Of a DNA stretch of 64,000 nt, positions 45,009-54,622 are shown one piece after another. Position 1 is the first letter of the stretch; the number at the start of each line of letters is the position of its first letter. The translations under genes were made by a program, and so were the position numbers. The notes under the pieces were generated by a model that was given only the letters and a program-made list of their open reading frames with translations, was not told the origin of the DNA and did not search any database. This stretch comes from Sphingobacterium sp. ML3W (GTDB taxonomy: Bacteria > Bacteroidota > Bacteroidia > Sphingobacteriales > Sphingobacteriaceae). The DNA lies in NCBI RefSeq assembly GCF_029542085.1, contig NZ_CP107036.1, positions 5,518,001 to 5,582,000 on the forward strand. Direction: 5' to 3'.

Positions 45009-46235
45009 TTAGATTGTATCAATTATAAGCGTTAATTTGTTGATAATTAACGGCCAAGAATAGTTTTGTTCGACATAAGACATAGACATCGATTTTATAG
45101 ATGAGCTATCTCCTTGTAATATCTGGTAGAGTTTTCGCTGAAAATCGGCCTCAGAAGAATAGTATTGAGCAGCATAATTACTTCTAATACAATGCTCCTT
45201 CATGACCTCAGATTTCCCATTTACTAAGATAGGCCTCCCCAAAACCATCGTTTCTAACAATAATAAAGATAAACTTTCATATTGAGAAGGGTTTATAACA
45301 GCTTTTGCATTTTCAATCAAGGCTGTTTTCTCTTCTTCTGTAACGAAGTCTGTATAAATGATATCAGGGTGATCTACTATGTCCATAAAAATACGGCCAG
45401 TTAGTACTAGCTTTAGATCCGAAGGATATTTTTCTTTGTAACGCAAAAACCAGGGAATTAACGTTCTCACCTTCGTATTGCAAACTCGACCAAAGTATAA
45501 TAAATAATCGTCTGGAAGATTGAATTTACTGTAAAGTTCTTCTTTTTTTAATGGAGGAGCTACTTCAACTCCTACTGCGACTATACTATTATTAGCGATA
45601 CCGCTTCCAAAGATATTAATTGCAAGTTTTCTTTCCTCGGCAGTATTGAATGCAATATGTTTTACTTTATTGAATAGTTGGGTTAATATTGGACGAAATG
45701 CTTCTCTTTCCTCATGTAATGTAGGAATAAGAATGGATTTTTCCGGCGCAACAAGAGTTCCAAAAAATGTATTAGGTTGAGAATAGGTAATTCCGATAAT
45801 CGCTTTATAATCTTGATTATGATTTTTAATATAGGATAACATGGAAGGGGAATACGAACCATGCGATTTGAAATAATTCATATCAGTATTTGCCATTCCT
45901 TTCCAAGATGGAAATATTTCTGATACAAATTTTAAGCTCTTTAAACGGAATAAATTTCTTCTGATCTTTTGAAATGGGAGTGCTTTTTTCCATAGACGAT
46001 CTCTTTTTTGACTATCAAAATCAATAGAATCAAAACGCAGAATGCGTACGCCATTTAAATAATCTATATCATTCGTGTAAAAAGGAGTAAAAGTATTGTA
46101 GTCAATAAATTTGGTCGTCAATATATCAACTTCATATTTCTCAACAAGTCTTTCTGCCAGCATACGACAATGTTTTTCTGCACCTCCATCCACTTCATCT
46201 CCATATCGAAGTATAATAAAACAAATTTTATCCAT
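45009..46235 (-). CDS. GT4-family glycosyltransferase
   Basis: 408 residues. The N-terminus has GDEVDGGAEKHCRMLAERL, the middle TYSQPNTFFG and VAVGVEV, and the donor domain YLLYFGRVCNTKVRTLIPWF, INPSQYESLSLLLLETMVLG and RPILVNG. It is a retaining GT-B enzyme of unknown sugar, first of the three leftward glycosyltransferases. Confidence 0.88.
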   Translation of the reverse strand: MDKICFIILRYGDEVDGGAEKHCRMLAERLVEKYEVDILTTKFIDYNTFTPFYTNDIDYLNGVRILRFDSIDFDSQKRDRLWKKALPFQKIRRNLFRLKSLKFVSEIFPSWKGMANTDMNYFKSHGSYSPSMLSYIKNHNQDYKAIIGITYSQPNTFFGTLVAPEKSILIPTLHEEREAFRPILTQLFNKVKHIAFNTAEERKLAINIFGSGIANNSIVAVGVEVAPPLKKEELYSKFNLPDDYLLYFGRVCNTKVRTLIPWFLRYKEKYPSDLKLVLTGRIFMDIVDHPDIIYTDFVTEEEKTALIENAKAVINPSQYESLSLLLLETMVLGRPILVNGKSEVMKEHCIRSNYAAQYYSSEADFQRKLYQILQGDSSSIKSMSMSYVEQNYSWPLIINKLTLIIDTI

Positions 46236-46318
46236 CTTAAACCTTTAAAGAATAGTCATATTTTTCCATGTTCATCATTGGTACAACGGTTATGGTACAG
46301 CAAAGTGCTACATCCCCT

Positions 46319-47332
46319 TTATATTTTTTCGATCACCATTTCTGCTGTAATTAAATCAATCGCTTCTGTACCATCGCAATCGCAAGGTTTGTTGCCGTAG
46401 ACAGCGCTTGGACGGTTGGGATGTTCCACTTGGATACAGTCCTCATATTGTTGCCCATAACCCGTAAAGCCCGCGTATGGGTGAGTTGCGCCCCATAGTG
46501 ATAGGCATCGTATTCCCATCAAAGAAGCCATGTGCAACCCAGAGGAATCCATGCTGATCATCAGATCCAGATTGGATATGATATCCAGTTCTTCTCTCAA
46601 CGTAAATTTTCCAATGGTATTGTAGGTGTTTGGAAAACTTTCAGTCCAGTTTTGCGCGATTTGAAACTCTTCCTTACCTCCTCCAAAGAGCAATACATCA
46701 TATCCATGATGTGTCAGATGGTCTATGACCTGTCCCATCTTTACGAGTGAAAGGATTTTATATCGGTGTTGCGCAAATGCCGCAATACCAATTTTTTTTC
46801 GTTCGAAATTGCCAAACATGCTAAATGCCGTTTTGGGGACATCTTGCAAATTAGAAGCCAATTTGTGACTCAGTTCGAAGTGAAAACCTAAAGCACGGAA
46901 TACATCTGCATATCGCTCTACAGTTAGCTTCAATTGATGCTTAACTTTATGTTCTTTCCGCGTCAGGGCTTTCTTTTCTGCACGACCTTTGTCCAGTTGT
47001 TTGACCTTTATTCCAGAAAGAGAAAATAAAACATCCAATATGCGTGAACGTAAATTGAAATGTAGATCAGCTACAGCATCTGCACCATATTGAGCCAGCT
47101 CATTTTTTAATCTGATTAATCCAAAAAGGCCTTTATGGGTTGTTTTAGGTTCAATTGCATGAAACTTGATATTCTTTATGCCATCAAAGAATGGTGAAAA
47201 AAAAGGACGGCTGACCATGATAATCTCTACCATAGGATATTGTTGACAAAATTCTTTCAACACAGAAGCCACCATGGCAACATCGCCCATGGCCGAAAAC
47301 CGGGTTACTATGATTCGCTGCGGCAAAGACAT
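46319..47332 (-). CDS. GT9-family heptosyltransferase-like glycosyltransferase
   Basis: 337 residues. The N-terminus RIIVTRFSAMGDVAMVASV is the canonical GT9 start, followed by VADLHFNLRSRI, and the donor domain has GGKEEFQIA, TLREELDIIS and MISMDSSGLHMASLMGI. GT9 enzymes build the inner core of LPS from ADP-heptose. It follows the DUF4254 gene after 4 bp. Its presence suggests that the surrounding cluster makes LPS core or an O-antigen-like glycan. Confidence 0.92.
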   Translation of the reverse strand: MSLPQRIIVTRFSAMGDVAMVASVLKEFCQQYPMVEIIMVSRPFFSPFFDGIKNIKFHAIEPKTTHKGLFGLIRLKNELAQYGADAVADLHFNLRSRILDVLFSLSGIKVKQLDKGRAEKKALTRKEHKVKHQLKLTVERYADVFRALGFHFELSHKLASNLQDVPKTAFSMFGNFERKKIGIAAFAQHRYKILSLVKMGQVIDHLTHHGYDVLLFGGGKEEFQIAQNWTESFPNTYNTIGKFTLREELDIISNLDLMISMDSSGLHMASLMGIRCLSLWGATHPYAGFTGYGQQYEDCIQVEHPNRPSAVYGNKPCDCDGTEAIDLITAEMVIEKI

Positions 47333-47336
47333 GTCT

Positions 47337-47942
47337 TTATTTTCCGGATGTATAAAGTACAGGGTTCAGTTCAGGATCGTTATACATTTTCATCTGTTTA
47401 TAGACCTTCATGTATTTTTCACCTGATTCAATCGCTGTCAACAATTCGTCGATACTTTGTGAAAGATCTGTACGTTGTTCCAGCAAGATGTTCAATTTTT
47501 GCTGACAAGCAGAGATATGGGCTTCAGAAGCATCTGAACGAAGTGTCTCCTGCTCCATATGATAAATCTTTAGCGCCAGAATGGACAGTCTATCAATGGC
47601 CCAAGCTGGACTTTCCGTATTGATTTTTGCTGAAGGCAATGCTTCGATAGTTTGGTATTTCTGTAAAAAGTAGCTGTCTATATATTCTACTGTATCTGTA
47701 CGATACTGGTTAGACTCATCGATGCGTCGCTTCCAGTATAAACCGTCCTTGGGATCAATGGCAGGATTACGTACAACATCTTCCATGTGCCATTGTACGG
47801 TATCAATCCAGCACTTTAGGTACAGTAGATGTTCTAGGGATTGTTTGTCATACGGATTCTGGATTGGATGATCAATCTGATCGTATACGTGGTAATCCTG
47901 GATAGCACGTTGAAAAATGGGATTTGCTATTGCACTAATCAT
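47337..47942 (-). CDS. DUF4254-family protein
   Basis: 201 residues, predominantly helical, charged and soluble, with YLKCWIDTVQWHMEDVVRNP, INTESPAWAIDRLSILALK and QRTDLSQSIDELL. The family occurs beside GT9 heptosyltransferases, as here, but no function is established to my knowledge. It has no signal peptide. It is the first gene of the leftward glycan block, with 110 bp to the nuo operon end on its 5' side. Confidence 0.82.
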   Translation of the reverse strand: MISAIANPIFQRAIQDYHVYDQIDHPIQNPYDKQSLEHLLYLKCWIDTVQWHMEDVVRNPAIDPKDGLYWKRRIDESNQYRTDTVEYIDSYFLQKYQTIEALPSAKINTESPAWAIDRLSILALKIYHMEQETLRSDASEAHISACQQKLNILLEQRTDLSQSIDELLTAIESGEKYMKVYKQMKMYNDPELNPVLYTSGK

Positions 47943-48052
47943 GTTACAAATATAAAATATATTATGGAGTTATCCTTAACTTCAGGTGTTGTATAAAAAC
48001 AGTAAAATGAATTGGAAAAACCAACTATTGAGAAAAGAATTAAAATGTTTTT

Positions 48053-49534
48053 TTAAAATATAGACAGTAAGACGTCTGGGAATAACCCAAGTAAGATCAC
48101 TGCAATCGTACAAAATAGACCAATACCGAGGAGTAAAGGATTGGACTTGACTGAATAATGGTCTAGATTGTCTCTTAAGAAGGCATTCAACGGAATCTTA
48201 AAGTAATAGAAAAGTGAAATTACGGATGTTAGTGCCCCTACAATTAATAAAGCAAGTAAACCGAAGGATTGGAAGTTCTGATACTGCTCGAATACTTTTG
48301 AAAATATGAGTAGCTTTCCGACAAATCCAGCAGTAGGCGGTAAACCTATCAATGCGATTAAGACGATCGAAAATGAGGTGAACAATAGAGGTGATTGTTT
48401 ACCTAATCCTTTATAGGAGTCTATTGAAGTGCTGCCTAGACTGACTTCTAAGCTGTCGATAAAAATAAAAACAGCAATATTCATCAATGCATAAATTGAT
48501 AAATAGAACAGCAAAACGTTTGACTCATTGTTTTGATAGACCAGTACTGCCATCAACAATATGCCCGTGTGGCCAATAGAAGAATAGGCCATCATGCGCT
48601 TGGCATCCTGTTGACGCAGGGCCGCCAGATTACCAATCAACATGGTCGCAATAGCTATAATGATGATAACATAAGCCAAGAAATCACTGAAATAAAAGGA
48701 TACTGCAAGCCAGGCAGCAAGTAACTTGGATAGCAGTACGACAACGGCAATTTTAGGAACAGTCGCTAAGTACGTGGTAATCACAGTCGGTGCCCCTTGA
48801 TAAACGTCAGGGCTCCAAACATGAAACGGAAAAAAACTCAGTTTAAAACCAATACCGGTCAATAAAAACAGGAGGGCAATACTGATCATGAGCTTAGGGG
48901 CCTCCATCAGACCTGCAATATGACTTGGCGCATCAAAATTTAAGTTTCCCGTGAAACCGTAAAGCAGCGATAGGCCATAGAGCATAACGGCAGCACATAT
49001 AGATCCAAAGAGGACATATTTCATCGCTGCTTCGGACTGTACTTTATTGGATGAAAAATAACCGACCATAATGTAAGAGCTGATCGATACTGTCTCTACT
49101 GCGATGAAGATCATCAGCCAGTTGCTCGACATGGTTAAGAGATTCAATCCCAAGGTTGCGGTCAATACAACAGCATACAAATCGCCCAAAGGACGATCAT
49201 GCTGATGACGTTGTTGAATAAAGATCACAATCAGTAGGGTCGACAGCAGGATGATCATGCGTGCCGATGTTGCGAATGTATCAATATGGATCATGTCGAA
49301 GAATCCAACCATATCCACATGGCTTAATCCTTGTCCCAATAGATAACAACCACTCAACAATAATCCAGCTATTGTAATCGTAAAAGATGCTTTGTCCCAG
49401 TATTTATCTACGAAAAGACTCGCGATAATAGTGCCTATAAAAGTAATGATCAGCGTTAATTCCGGTTTGAAATAGGGAATACTAACGATAATTTGATCAA
49501 TAAATGAACTGATATATGGACTGAATGCGAGCAT
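48053..49534 (-). CDS. nuoN: NADH-quinone oxidoreductase subunit N
   Basis: 493 residues, 13-14 transmembrane helices of the Mrp-antiporter type. Typical are SISSYIMVGYF, SFFPFHVWSPDVYQGAPT and AYSSIGHTGILLM. It forms one of the three proton-pumping modules of complex I in the inner membrane. Last gene of the nuoH-N run, 6 bp after nuoM. Confidence 0.96.
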   Translation of the reverse strand: MLAFSPYISSFIDQIIVSIPYFKPELTLIITFIGTIIASLFVDKYWDKASFTITIAGLLLSGCYLLGQGLSHVDMVGFFDMIHIDTFATSARMIILLSTLLIVIFIQQRHQHDRPLGDLYAVVLTATLGLNLLTMSSNWLMIFIAVETVSISSYIMVGYFSSNKVQSEAAMKYVLFGSICAAVMLYGLSLLYGFTGNLNFDAPSHIAGLMEAPKLMISIALLFLLTGIGFKLSFFPFHVWSPDVYQGAPTVITTYLATVPKIAVVVLLSKLLAAWLAVSFYFSDFLAYVIIIIAIATMLIGNLAALRQQDAKRMMAYSSIGHTGILLMAVLVYQNNESNVLLFYLSIYALMNIAVFIFIDSLEVSLGSTSIDSYKGLGKQSPLLFTSFSIVLIALIGLPPTAGFVGKLLIFSKVFEQYQNFQSFGLLALLIVGALTSVISLFYYFKIPLNAFLRDNLDHYSVKSNPLLLGIGLFCTIAVILLGLFPDVLLSIF

Positions 49535-49540
49535 GCTGGA

Positions 49541-51142
49541 TTAAATAAATTGTTGGATAAAGCTGACGAGATTCAATACACTTGCATTTAGATTGCTAAA
49601 TACCAAGGATGGCATAATACCCAGTAAAAGGGCAAGTGCCAAGGTAGGAAATAGAATCAGCTGTTCGCGGCTGTTGACATCGGTCAATGCATTGGCCCAA
49701 GATTCGCCACCTTTGAGTCTGATCTCTCCAAAAAACATCCGTTGAAGTGTCCATAGCAAATAAGCTGCACTCAAGAGAATACCAATTGAACCTGCTAAGG
49801 CCATCCAGCGTGGAAGGCCTGTACCTACACTGGCGGCGTTGAACGAACCGATGATAACAAATGCTTCACCGATAAATGCGGAGAACCCAGGAAGTCCCAA
49901 TGAAGCAAAGAAAGCAACAGCAACATAACCGGTATACTTGGGCATAATTTGCGCCAGTCCTCTGAAGCTGTAGATGTTTCGATCATGAACACGGTCATAA
50001 ACAACGCCAACAAGAAAGAAAAGTGCCGCGGATAGAAAACCGTGGGAGATCATCTGGAACATAGCGCCAGAAACCCCTTCGGCTGTCAATGAGGCTATAC
50101 CAAGCAATACAAAGCCCATGTGGGAGACCGATGAATAGGCGATCATCCGTTTTAAATCTTTTTGAGTTAAGGCGTTTAATGCCCCATAGATAATGGAGAT
50201 GACGCCGATCAGACCAAGCCACCAATTGGACAGGGCGGCCATGTCCGGGAAAATGCTATAGCAGATACGGATAATACCATAGCCACCGATTTTCAACAGG
50301 ATACCTGCTAAAATAATGGATACCGGTGTGGGGGCCTCGACGTGTGCGTCAGGTAGCCAGGTGTGTAATGGTACAATGGGTACTTTGATTGCAAAAGCGA
50401 AAAAAAGCACCACAAAACCAATTAATCTGGCCGAAATACCCAATATTTCCTGATAACCATCCCAAGCGAAGATTGAGTCCCCTAAATAATTCTGTGGATT
50501 CATCATGTAGATCATATTGAAGGTATGTGCCCCAGTTTCGGGGTTGATAACCGAAAAATATAAGCCTACAATGATCAATAGCATAAATACCGAACCAAAG
50601 AGCGTATAGAGAAAGAATTTTATGGCAGCATATTCACGGCGTGCCCCGCCCCAGATACCAATCAGGAAGTAGAGCGGCAAGAGCATGACCTCATAGAATA
50701 AATAGAACAGGAAGAAATCCAAAGCACAGAAAATACCCATTACAGCCATGTTGAGGACCATAAGTAGGGCGAAATATCCTTTGGGGCTTTTCTGTATATT
50801 CCAAGAAGCACCGATCGCCATCAACATCACAAAAGCACTCAATAGCAATAATGGCATTGAAATACCGTCTATCCCGATCAGGTAATCGATCTCTAATTTT
50901 CCGATGGAGCCGAGATCCAGGCGAATCCAGGGAAGTTGTTCAACGAACTGGTATCCTGCCAAGTCTTGGACGCCTGTTTGGCTCGCGTCAAATTTTGCAT
51001 AGCATATACCCGCAAGTACAAATTGCACTGCTGTAAACGCTAAGGCAATATATTTGTAACTCGATTTATATCGTGTTGGTAGGGCGAGGATAAACGCCGT
51101 CGCCAGAAGCGGTAAAAATATCAGTAAGGATAAAATAGGCAT
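49541..51142 (-). CDS. nuoM: NADH-quinone oxidoreductase subunit M
   Basis: 533 residues with the antiporter-like helices of complex I. The key segments LFYEVMLLPLYFLIGIWGG (Glu of the pumping channel), PIVPLHTWLPDAHVEAPT and MIAYSSVSHMGFVLLG are present. It starts 3 bp after nuoL ends. Confidence 0.97.
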   Translation of the reverse strand: MPILSLLIFLPLLATAFILALPTRYKSSYKYIALAFTAVQFVLAGICYAKFDASQTGVQDLAGYQFVEQLPWIRLDLGSIGKLEIDYLIGIDGISMPLLLLSAFVMLMAIGASWNIQKSPKGYFALLMVLNMAVMGIFCALDFFLFYLFYEVMLLPLYFLIGIWGGARREYAAIKFFLYTLFGSVFMLLIIVGLYFSVINPETGAHTFNMIYMMNPQNYLGDSIFAWDGYQEILGISARLIGFVVLFFAFAIKVPIVPLHTWLPDAHVEAPTPVSIILAGILLKIGGYGIIRICYSIFPDMAALSNWWLGLIGVISIIYGALNALTQKDLKRMIAYSSVSHMGFVLLGIASLTAEGVSGAMFQMISHGFLSAALFFLVGVVYDRVHDRNIYSFRGLAQIMPKYTGYVAVAFFASLGLPGFSAFIGEAFVIIGSFNAASVGTGLPRWMALAGSIGILLSAAYLLWTLQRMFFGEIRLKGGESWANALTDVNSREQLILFPTLALALLLGIMPSLVFSNLNASVLNLVSFIQQFI

Positions 51143-51145
51143 TTC

Positions 51146-53200
51146 CTAAAAAAATATAAGATAAATTAAACCAAGTAAAACGAATAGGAAAACGGAATAC
51201 AATGTCGTCTGTAATTTGCCGTTCTGTACCAAGCGAACTTGGTTACCAGTCCAGTAAGCTACAGAAGCAACAGCATTGACAAAGCCGTCTACAATATATT
51301 TGTCTATCCACACACTCAACTGAGAGAGCGATAAGACGATAAACTGAACAAAAGCGATTAGGGCATCTACAACAAAACGATCAAACCAATAACAGAACTG
51401 AGCCAGTTTTAGTGTGCCACTAACAAATATCCATTGGTATAATTCATTGATATAACCTTGATTGAACGACGCTTTCAGTGCAAAGCTAGATGCATTGAGT
51501 GGATATTTGTTTTGTACATACCATTTCCAACCGATTGCCCAACTGATGACCGAACCGATCAATAAGATTAATGGAATAATCAAGTGGGCGCTATGGCTTG
51601 GAGCAAACGTATATTCATCCAATAATAGACCATCCATCAACCAGGAGTCATGATAGGATACTGGATTAAGAGAAAATAGCGGGAATAGACAGCAGATACC
51701 CAATATAAACATAGGGATCAACATGGTGTTTGGTGCTTCATGCAGGGCTGTTCCATGCAATTTGTCCTTGACTTGTGCGAGCATTCGGAAATCACCGAAA
51801 AATGCTTTAAAGATTAAGCGACCAATGTAAAACGCGGTCAGAATACTGACTGTAATAAGACTTATTGGGATAATGAGGTATAAGTCGCCTTTTGACAAAG
51901 CCCATTCAAAGGAAGATATGATAATACTATCTTTGGAAAGATAACCTGATGTTAGTGGAAACCCAGCTAGTGCCAGTGATGCTACGCTCATCAGGATAAA
52001 AGTTTTCGGCATATATTTTTTCAGTCCCCCCATGTTCCTTAGGTCTTGTGGGTCGAAATCAAGATGGCTGTGTGTTTTGAGGTGCGCCATCTCATGGATA
52101 ATGGCTCCGGCGGAAAGGAACAAGAGACATTTAAAGAAGGCGTGTGTGACCAAATGGAATAGTGCGGCATCCCATGTTCCTATCCCAATTCCCACCATCA
52201 TAAAACCCAATTGTGAAATAGTCGAAAAGGCTAGGATACGTTTAATATCGTATTGACCTAATGCAAAGTAGGCAGCGGATGCCGCTGTAATCGTACCTAT
52301 GATAGCAATAAACAACAATGCGTTTTCGTTGAATAACGGAAATACTGTAGCGAGTAAAAACACACCCGCCGCGACCATAGTGGCAGCATGGATGAGTGAA
52401 GATACTGATGTTGGTCCTTCCATCGCATCAGGTAACCATACATGTAAAGGAAATTGAGCTGACTTGGCCATTGCCGCAAGGAAAAATGCGAGCCCGGCTA
52501 TCGTTAACCAAATTTGATCCATGCTGTTGACCGGAGAAACCCATTGTCCACTTGCGGTCGTGGATTGATAGATGAGTCCTCCTTCGCCAAAAAGATCGAC
52601 CAGATTGAGGGTTTTGAACTGTGTAAATATAATGGCTAGTCCGATCAGAAAACCGAGGTCTCCGATGCGGTTTACTATAAATGCTTTCTTATTGGCCTGT
52701 ACAGCCGTTTCGCGTGTGAACCAGAAACCAATAAGCAGATAAGAGGCAAATCCTACCAATTCCCAAAAGATATACATGAGCAACAGGCTATCCATAACGA
52801 CTAGCCCCAACATAGCAAAACAGAAGAGACTAAGATACATCCAATAGCGATGGATTCCCGAATCCCCTTTCATATACGCTCTCGAATAGATATGCACAGG
52901 AAGGGCAACTGTTGGAACCAGAAACAGCATGAGCACGTTCAGATTGTTCAATAGAATGCCTACTTTAAAAGTAGATGCACCGATGGTAAACCAGTTTATT
53001 TGGGCAGACACGATAGGATTATTCCAGATTGCTAACCAGGTAAGTCCGCCAAATATAAAACTAAAGATAATGCCGATCAAGGAGATAATCCCTGACTGAT
53101 CGCGCTTGCCTGCTATTGCCTGATATAGAAATGCAATAAATGGCGCAACGACTGTAAAAAGTGCCGTGTATATGGGTGATATGTGGGCAAGTTGATCCAA
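51146..53200 (-). CDS. nuoL: NADH-quinone oxidoreductase subunit L
   Basis: 684 residues: antiporter-like core (IFWELVGFASYLLIGFW, FPLHVWLPDAMEGPTSVSSL, FSTISQLGFMM) plus the long C-terminal lateral helix and final transmembrane anchor. It is the distal proton-pumping subunit of complex I. Length is normal for NuoL with the arm. Confidence 0.97.
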   Translation of the reverse strand: MDQLAHISPIYTALFTVVAPFIAFLYQAIAGKRDQSGIISLIGIIFSFIFGGLTWLAIWNNPIVSAQINWFTIGASTFKVGILLNNLNVLMLFLVPTVALPVHIYSRAYMKGDSGIHRYWMYLSLFCFAMLGLVVMDSLLLMYIFWELVGFASYLLIGFWFTRETAVQANKKAFIVNRIGDLGFLIGLAIIFTQFKTLNLVDLFGEGGLIYQSTTASGQWVSPVNSMDQIWLTIAGLAFFLAAMAKSAQFPLHVWLPDAMEGPTSVSSLIHAATMVAAGVFLLATVFPLFNENALLFIAIIGTITAASAAYFALGQYDIKRILAFSTISQLGFMMVGIGIGTWDAALFHLVTHAFFKCLLFLSAGAIIHEMAHLKTHSHLDFDPQDLRNMGGLKKYMPKTFILMSVASLALAGFPLTSGYLSKDSIIISSFEWALSKGDLYLIIPISLITVSILTAFYIGRLIFKAFFGDFRMLAQVKDKLHGTALHEAPNTMLIPMFILGICCLFPLFSLNPVSYHDSWLMDGLLLDEYTFAPSHSAHLIIPLILLIGSVISWAIGWKWYVQNKYPLNASSFALKASFNQGYINELYQWIFVSGTLKLAQFCYWFDRFVVDALIAFVQFIVLSLSQLSVWIDKYIVDGFVNAVASVAYWTGNQVRLVQNGKLQTTLYSVFLFVLLGLIYLIFF

Positions 53201-53203
53201 TTT

Positions 53204-53512
53204 TTACTTATCTTTTAATTCATTGATTTCATCCGGATTGATTGTTTTATAGTGTCTATAGACATTTAAAACCAATGCTAAGCCAACCGCGACAGCAGCA
53301 GCAGCAAGAACAATAGCAAATAGGGCGAAAATCTGCCCACCATAACTGACCTTATCATATTTACCGAAAGCTACAAAGTTTAGAATAGCCGCATTAATCA
53401 TCAATTCGATGCCTACCAAAATCATAATGGCATTTCTCTTGGAAAGAACGGTATAAAGTCCGATACAGAAGATGCAAGCACTGACAACCAAAAAATGCGT
53501 TAATGTAATCAT
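53204..53512 (-). CDS. nuoK: NADH-quinone oxidoreductase subunit K
   Basis: 102 residues with three transmembrane helices, the normal size. The conserved membrane glutamates lie in ILVGIELMINAAILNF and the C-terminal VLAAAAVAVGLAL region is standard. The start overlaps the nuoJ stop by 4 bp. Confidence 0.96.
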   Translation of the reverse strand: MITLTHFLVVSACIFCIGLYTVLSKRNAIMILVGIELMINAAILNFVAFGKYDKVSYGGQIFALFAIVLAAAAVAVGLALVLNVYRHYKTINPDEINELKDK

Positions 53513-54051
53513 CTGTTGCGCTCCTTTCTGGATAAATGTGATGCCCCAATCAGGGCCATCATCAAAAAGACCGATATGACTTCAAAGGGTAACACATAAA
53601 AGGTCATAAACCGTAATCCAATCTGTTGGATATTATTATCTGTTGGAATAATCTCAGTATTATTTTCTTTGGCTTGTTGGATCCAAGTAGGAATGGACTG
53701 ATGCCATTCTGCAATACCAAAGATCATGAGTACTAGAAAACCTACAGCCAATATCACTGCTTGCCACCTGGGCATGCTCAGAAATGAGCCACTGCTGTCT
53801 TGAAGATCTTTCAATAGTTCTTTGTTGGAAAGCATAAAGGCAAATAGCATGAGGATCAGTACACCACCTACATAAACCATGATTTGTGTAATGGCTACAA
53901 AATCTGCCAACGCAAATAGATATAGGCCAGCCATAGCAAAGAGTACAATGAAAAATAGAAATAGGGCGCGGGCTATATTTTTAAGGTTTACCAGTAAAAG
54001 GGCAGATCCGATTGCCAGAGTGGCAAATGCATAAAATAAAGTAGTTTCCAT
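53509..54051 (-). CDS. nuoJ: NADH-quinone oxidoreductase subunit J
   Basis: 180 residues from the ATG at 54049-54051, five transmembrane helices. The frame continues upstream for 23 codons, but those overlap the end of nuoI and are basic and unlike NuoJ; the chosen start gives METTLFYAFATLAIGSALL. The family segment FVAITQIMVYVGGVLILMLF is present. Confidence 0.94.
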   Translation of the reverse strand: METTLFYAFATLAIGSALLLVNLKNIARALFLFFIVLFAMAGLYLFALADFVAITQIMVYVGGVLILMLFAFMLSNKELLKDLQDSSGSFLSMPRWQAVILAVGFLVLMIFGIAEWHQSIPTWIQQAKENNTEIIPTDNNIQQIGLRFMTFYVLPFEVISVFLMMALIGASHLSRKERNR

Positions 54052-54055
54052 GTTT

Positions 54056-54619
54056 TTATTTTTGCTTTGCTGCCTCCTTTTCAGCTTGAAATTGTGTCCA
54101 TTCTGCTTTTCGTTGCGCAACTTGTTCGTCGGTCATATCTGAAAATCCGTAGATCAGATCAGTTAATTTTTGCGAGCTACGATCGTATTCATTGGTCATG
54201 ACAATGCATTCGGTAGGGCAGACAACGGTACATAGTCCACAATACATACATTTGGCCATATCAATATTGAACTTGGCAGGATATAAGCGTTTGACGCTGC
54301 CGTCTGAAGTCTTTCCAATCGCTTCCGGTGATTTGATCGCCTCAATTTCAATACAATCTACGGGACATGCTTTGGCACAAAGGTCACAAACGATGCAATC
54401 ATCAATATCCACTTGCAATTGATAACGAGCGACTTCGGGGATTGGCATTTTTTCGGCAGGATATTGTACCGTGACAATACCCTCCTGACGGTCGAAGTAG
54501 TTGTCGTTTTTGATATTTAATTCCTGACGCGAACGTCGAGCGCCAAACAAGTGCTTGACAGTCAAAGATAGTCCTTTGATTGCCGTACGAAATGCGTGGG
54601 AAGCCGTCTTAAATATCAT
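54056..54619 (-). CDS. nuoI: NADH-quinone oxidoreductase subunit I (two 4Fe-4S)
   Basis: 187 residues. Two ferredoxin-type motifs, CIVCDLCAKACPVDC and CMYCGLCTVVCPTEC, bind clusters N6a and N6b, which carry electrons toward the quinone. It is the only peripheral-arm subunit in this run; the others (B, C, D, E, F, G) are not in the window. It lies 3 bp after nuoH. Confidence 0.97.
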   Translation of the reverse strand: MIFKTASHAFRTAIKGLSLTVKHLFGARRSRQELNIKNDNYFDRQEGIVTVQYPAEKMPIPEVARYQLQVDIDDCIVCDLCAKACPVDCIEIEAIKSPEAIGKTSDGSVKRLYPAKFNIDMAKCMYCGLCTVVCPTECIVMTNEYDRSSQKLTDLIYGFSDMTDEQVAQRKAEWTQFQAEKEAAKQK

Positions 54620-54622
54620 ATC

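Noticed and set aside
54052-54120. 23-residue extension of NuoJ
   Set aside because: It overlaps the nuoI 3' end, is highly basic and is not part of the NuoJ family.
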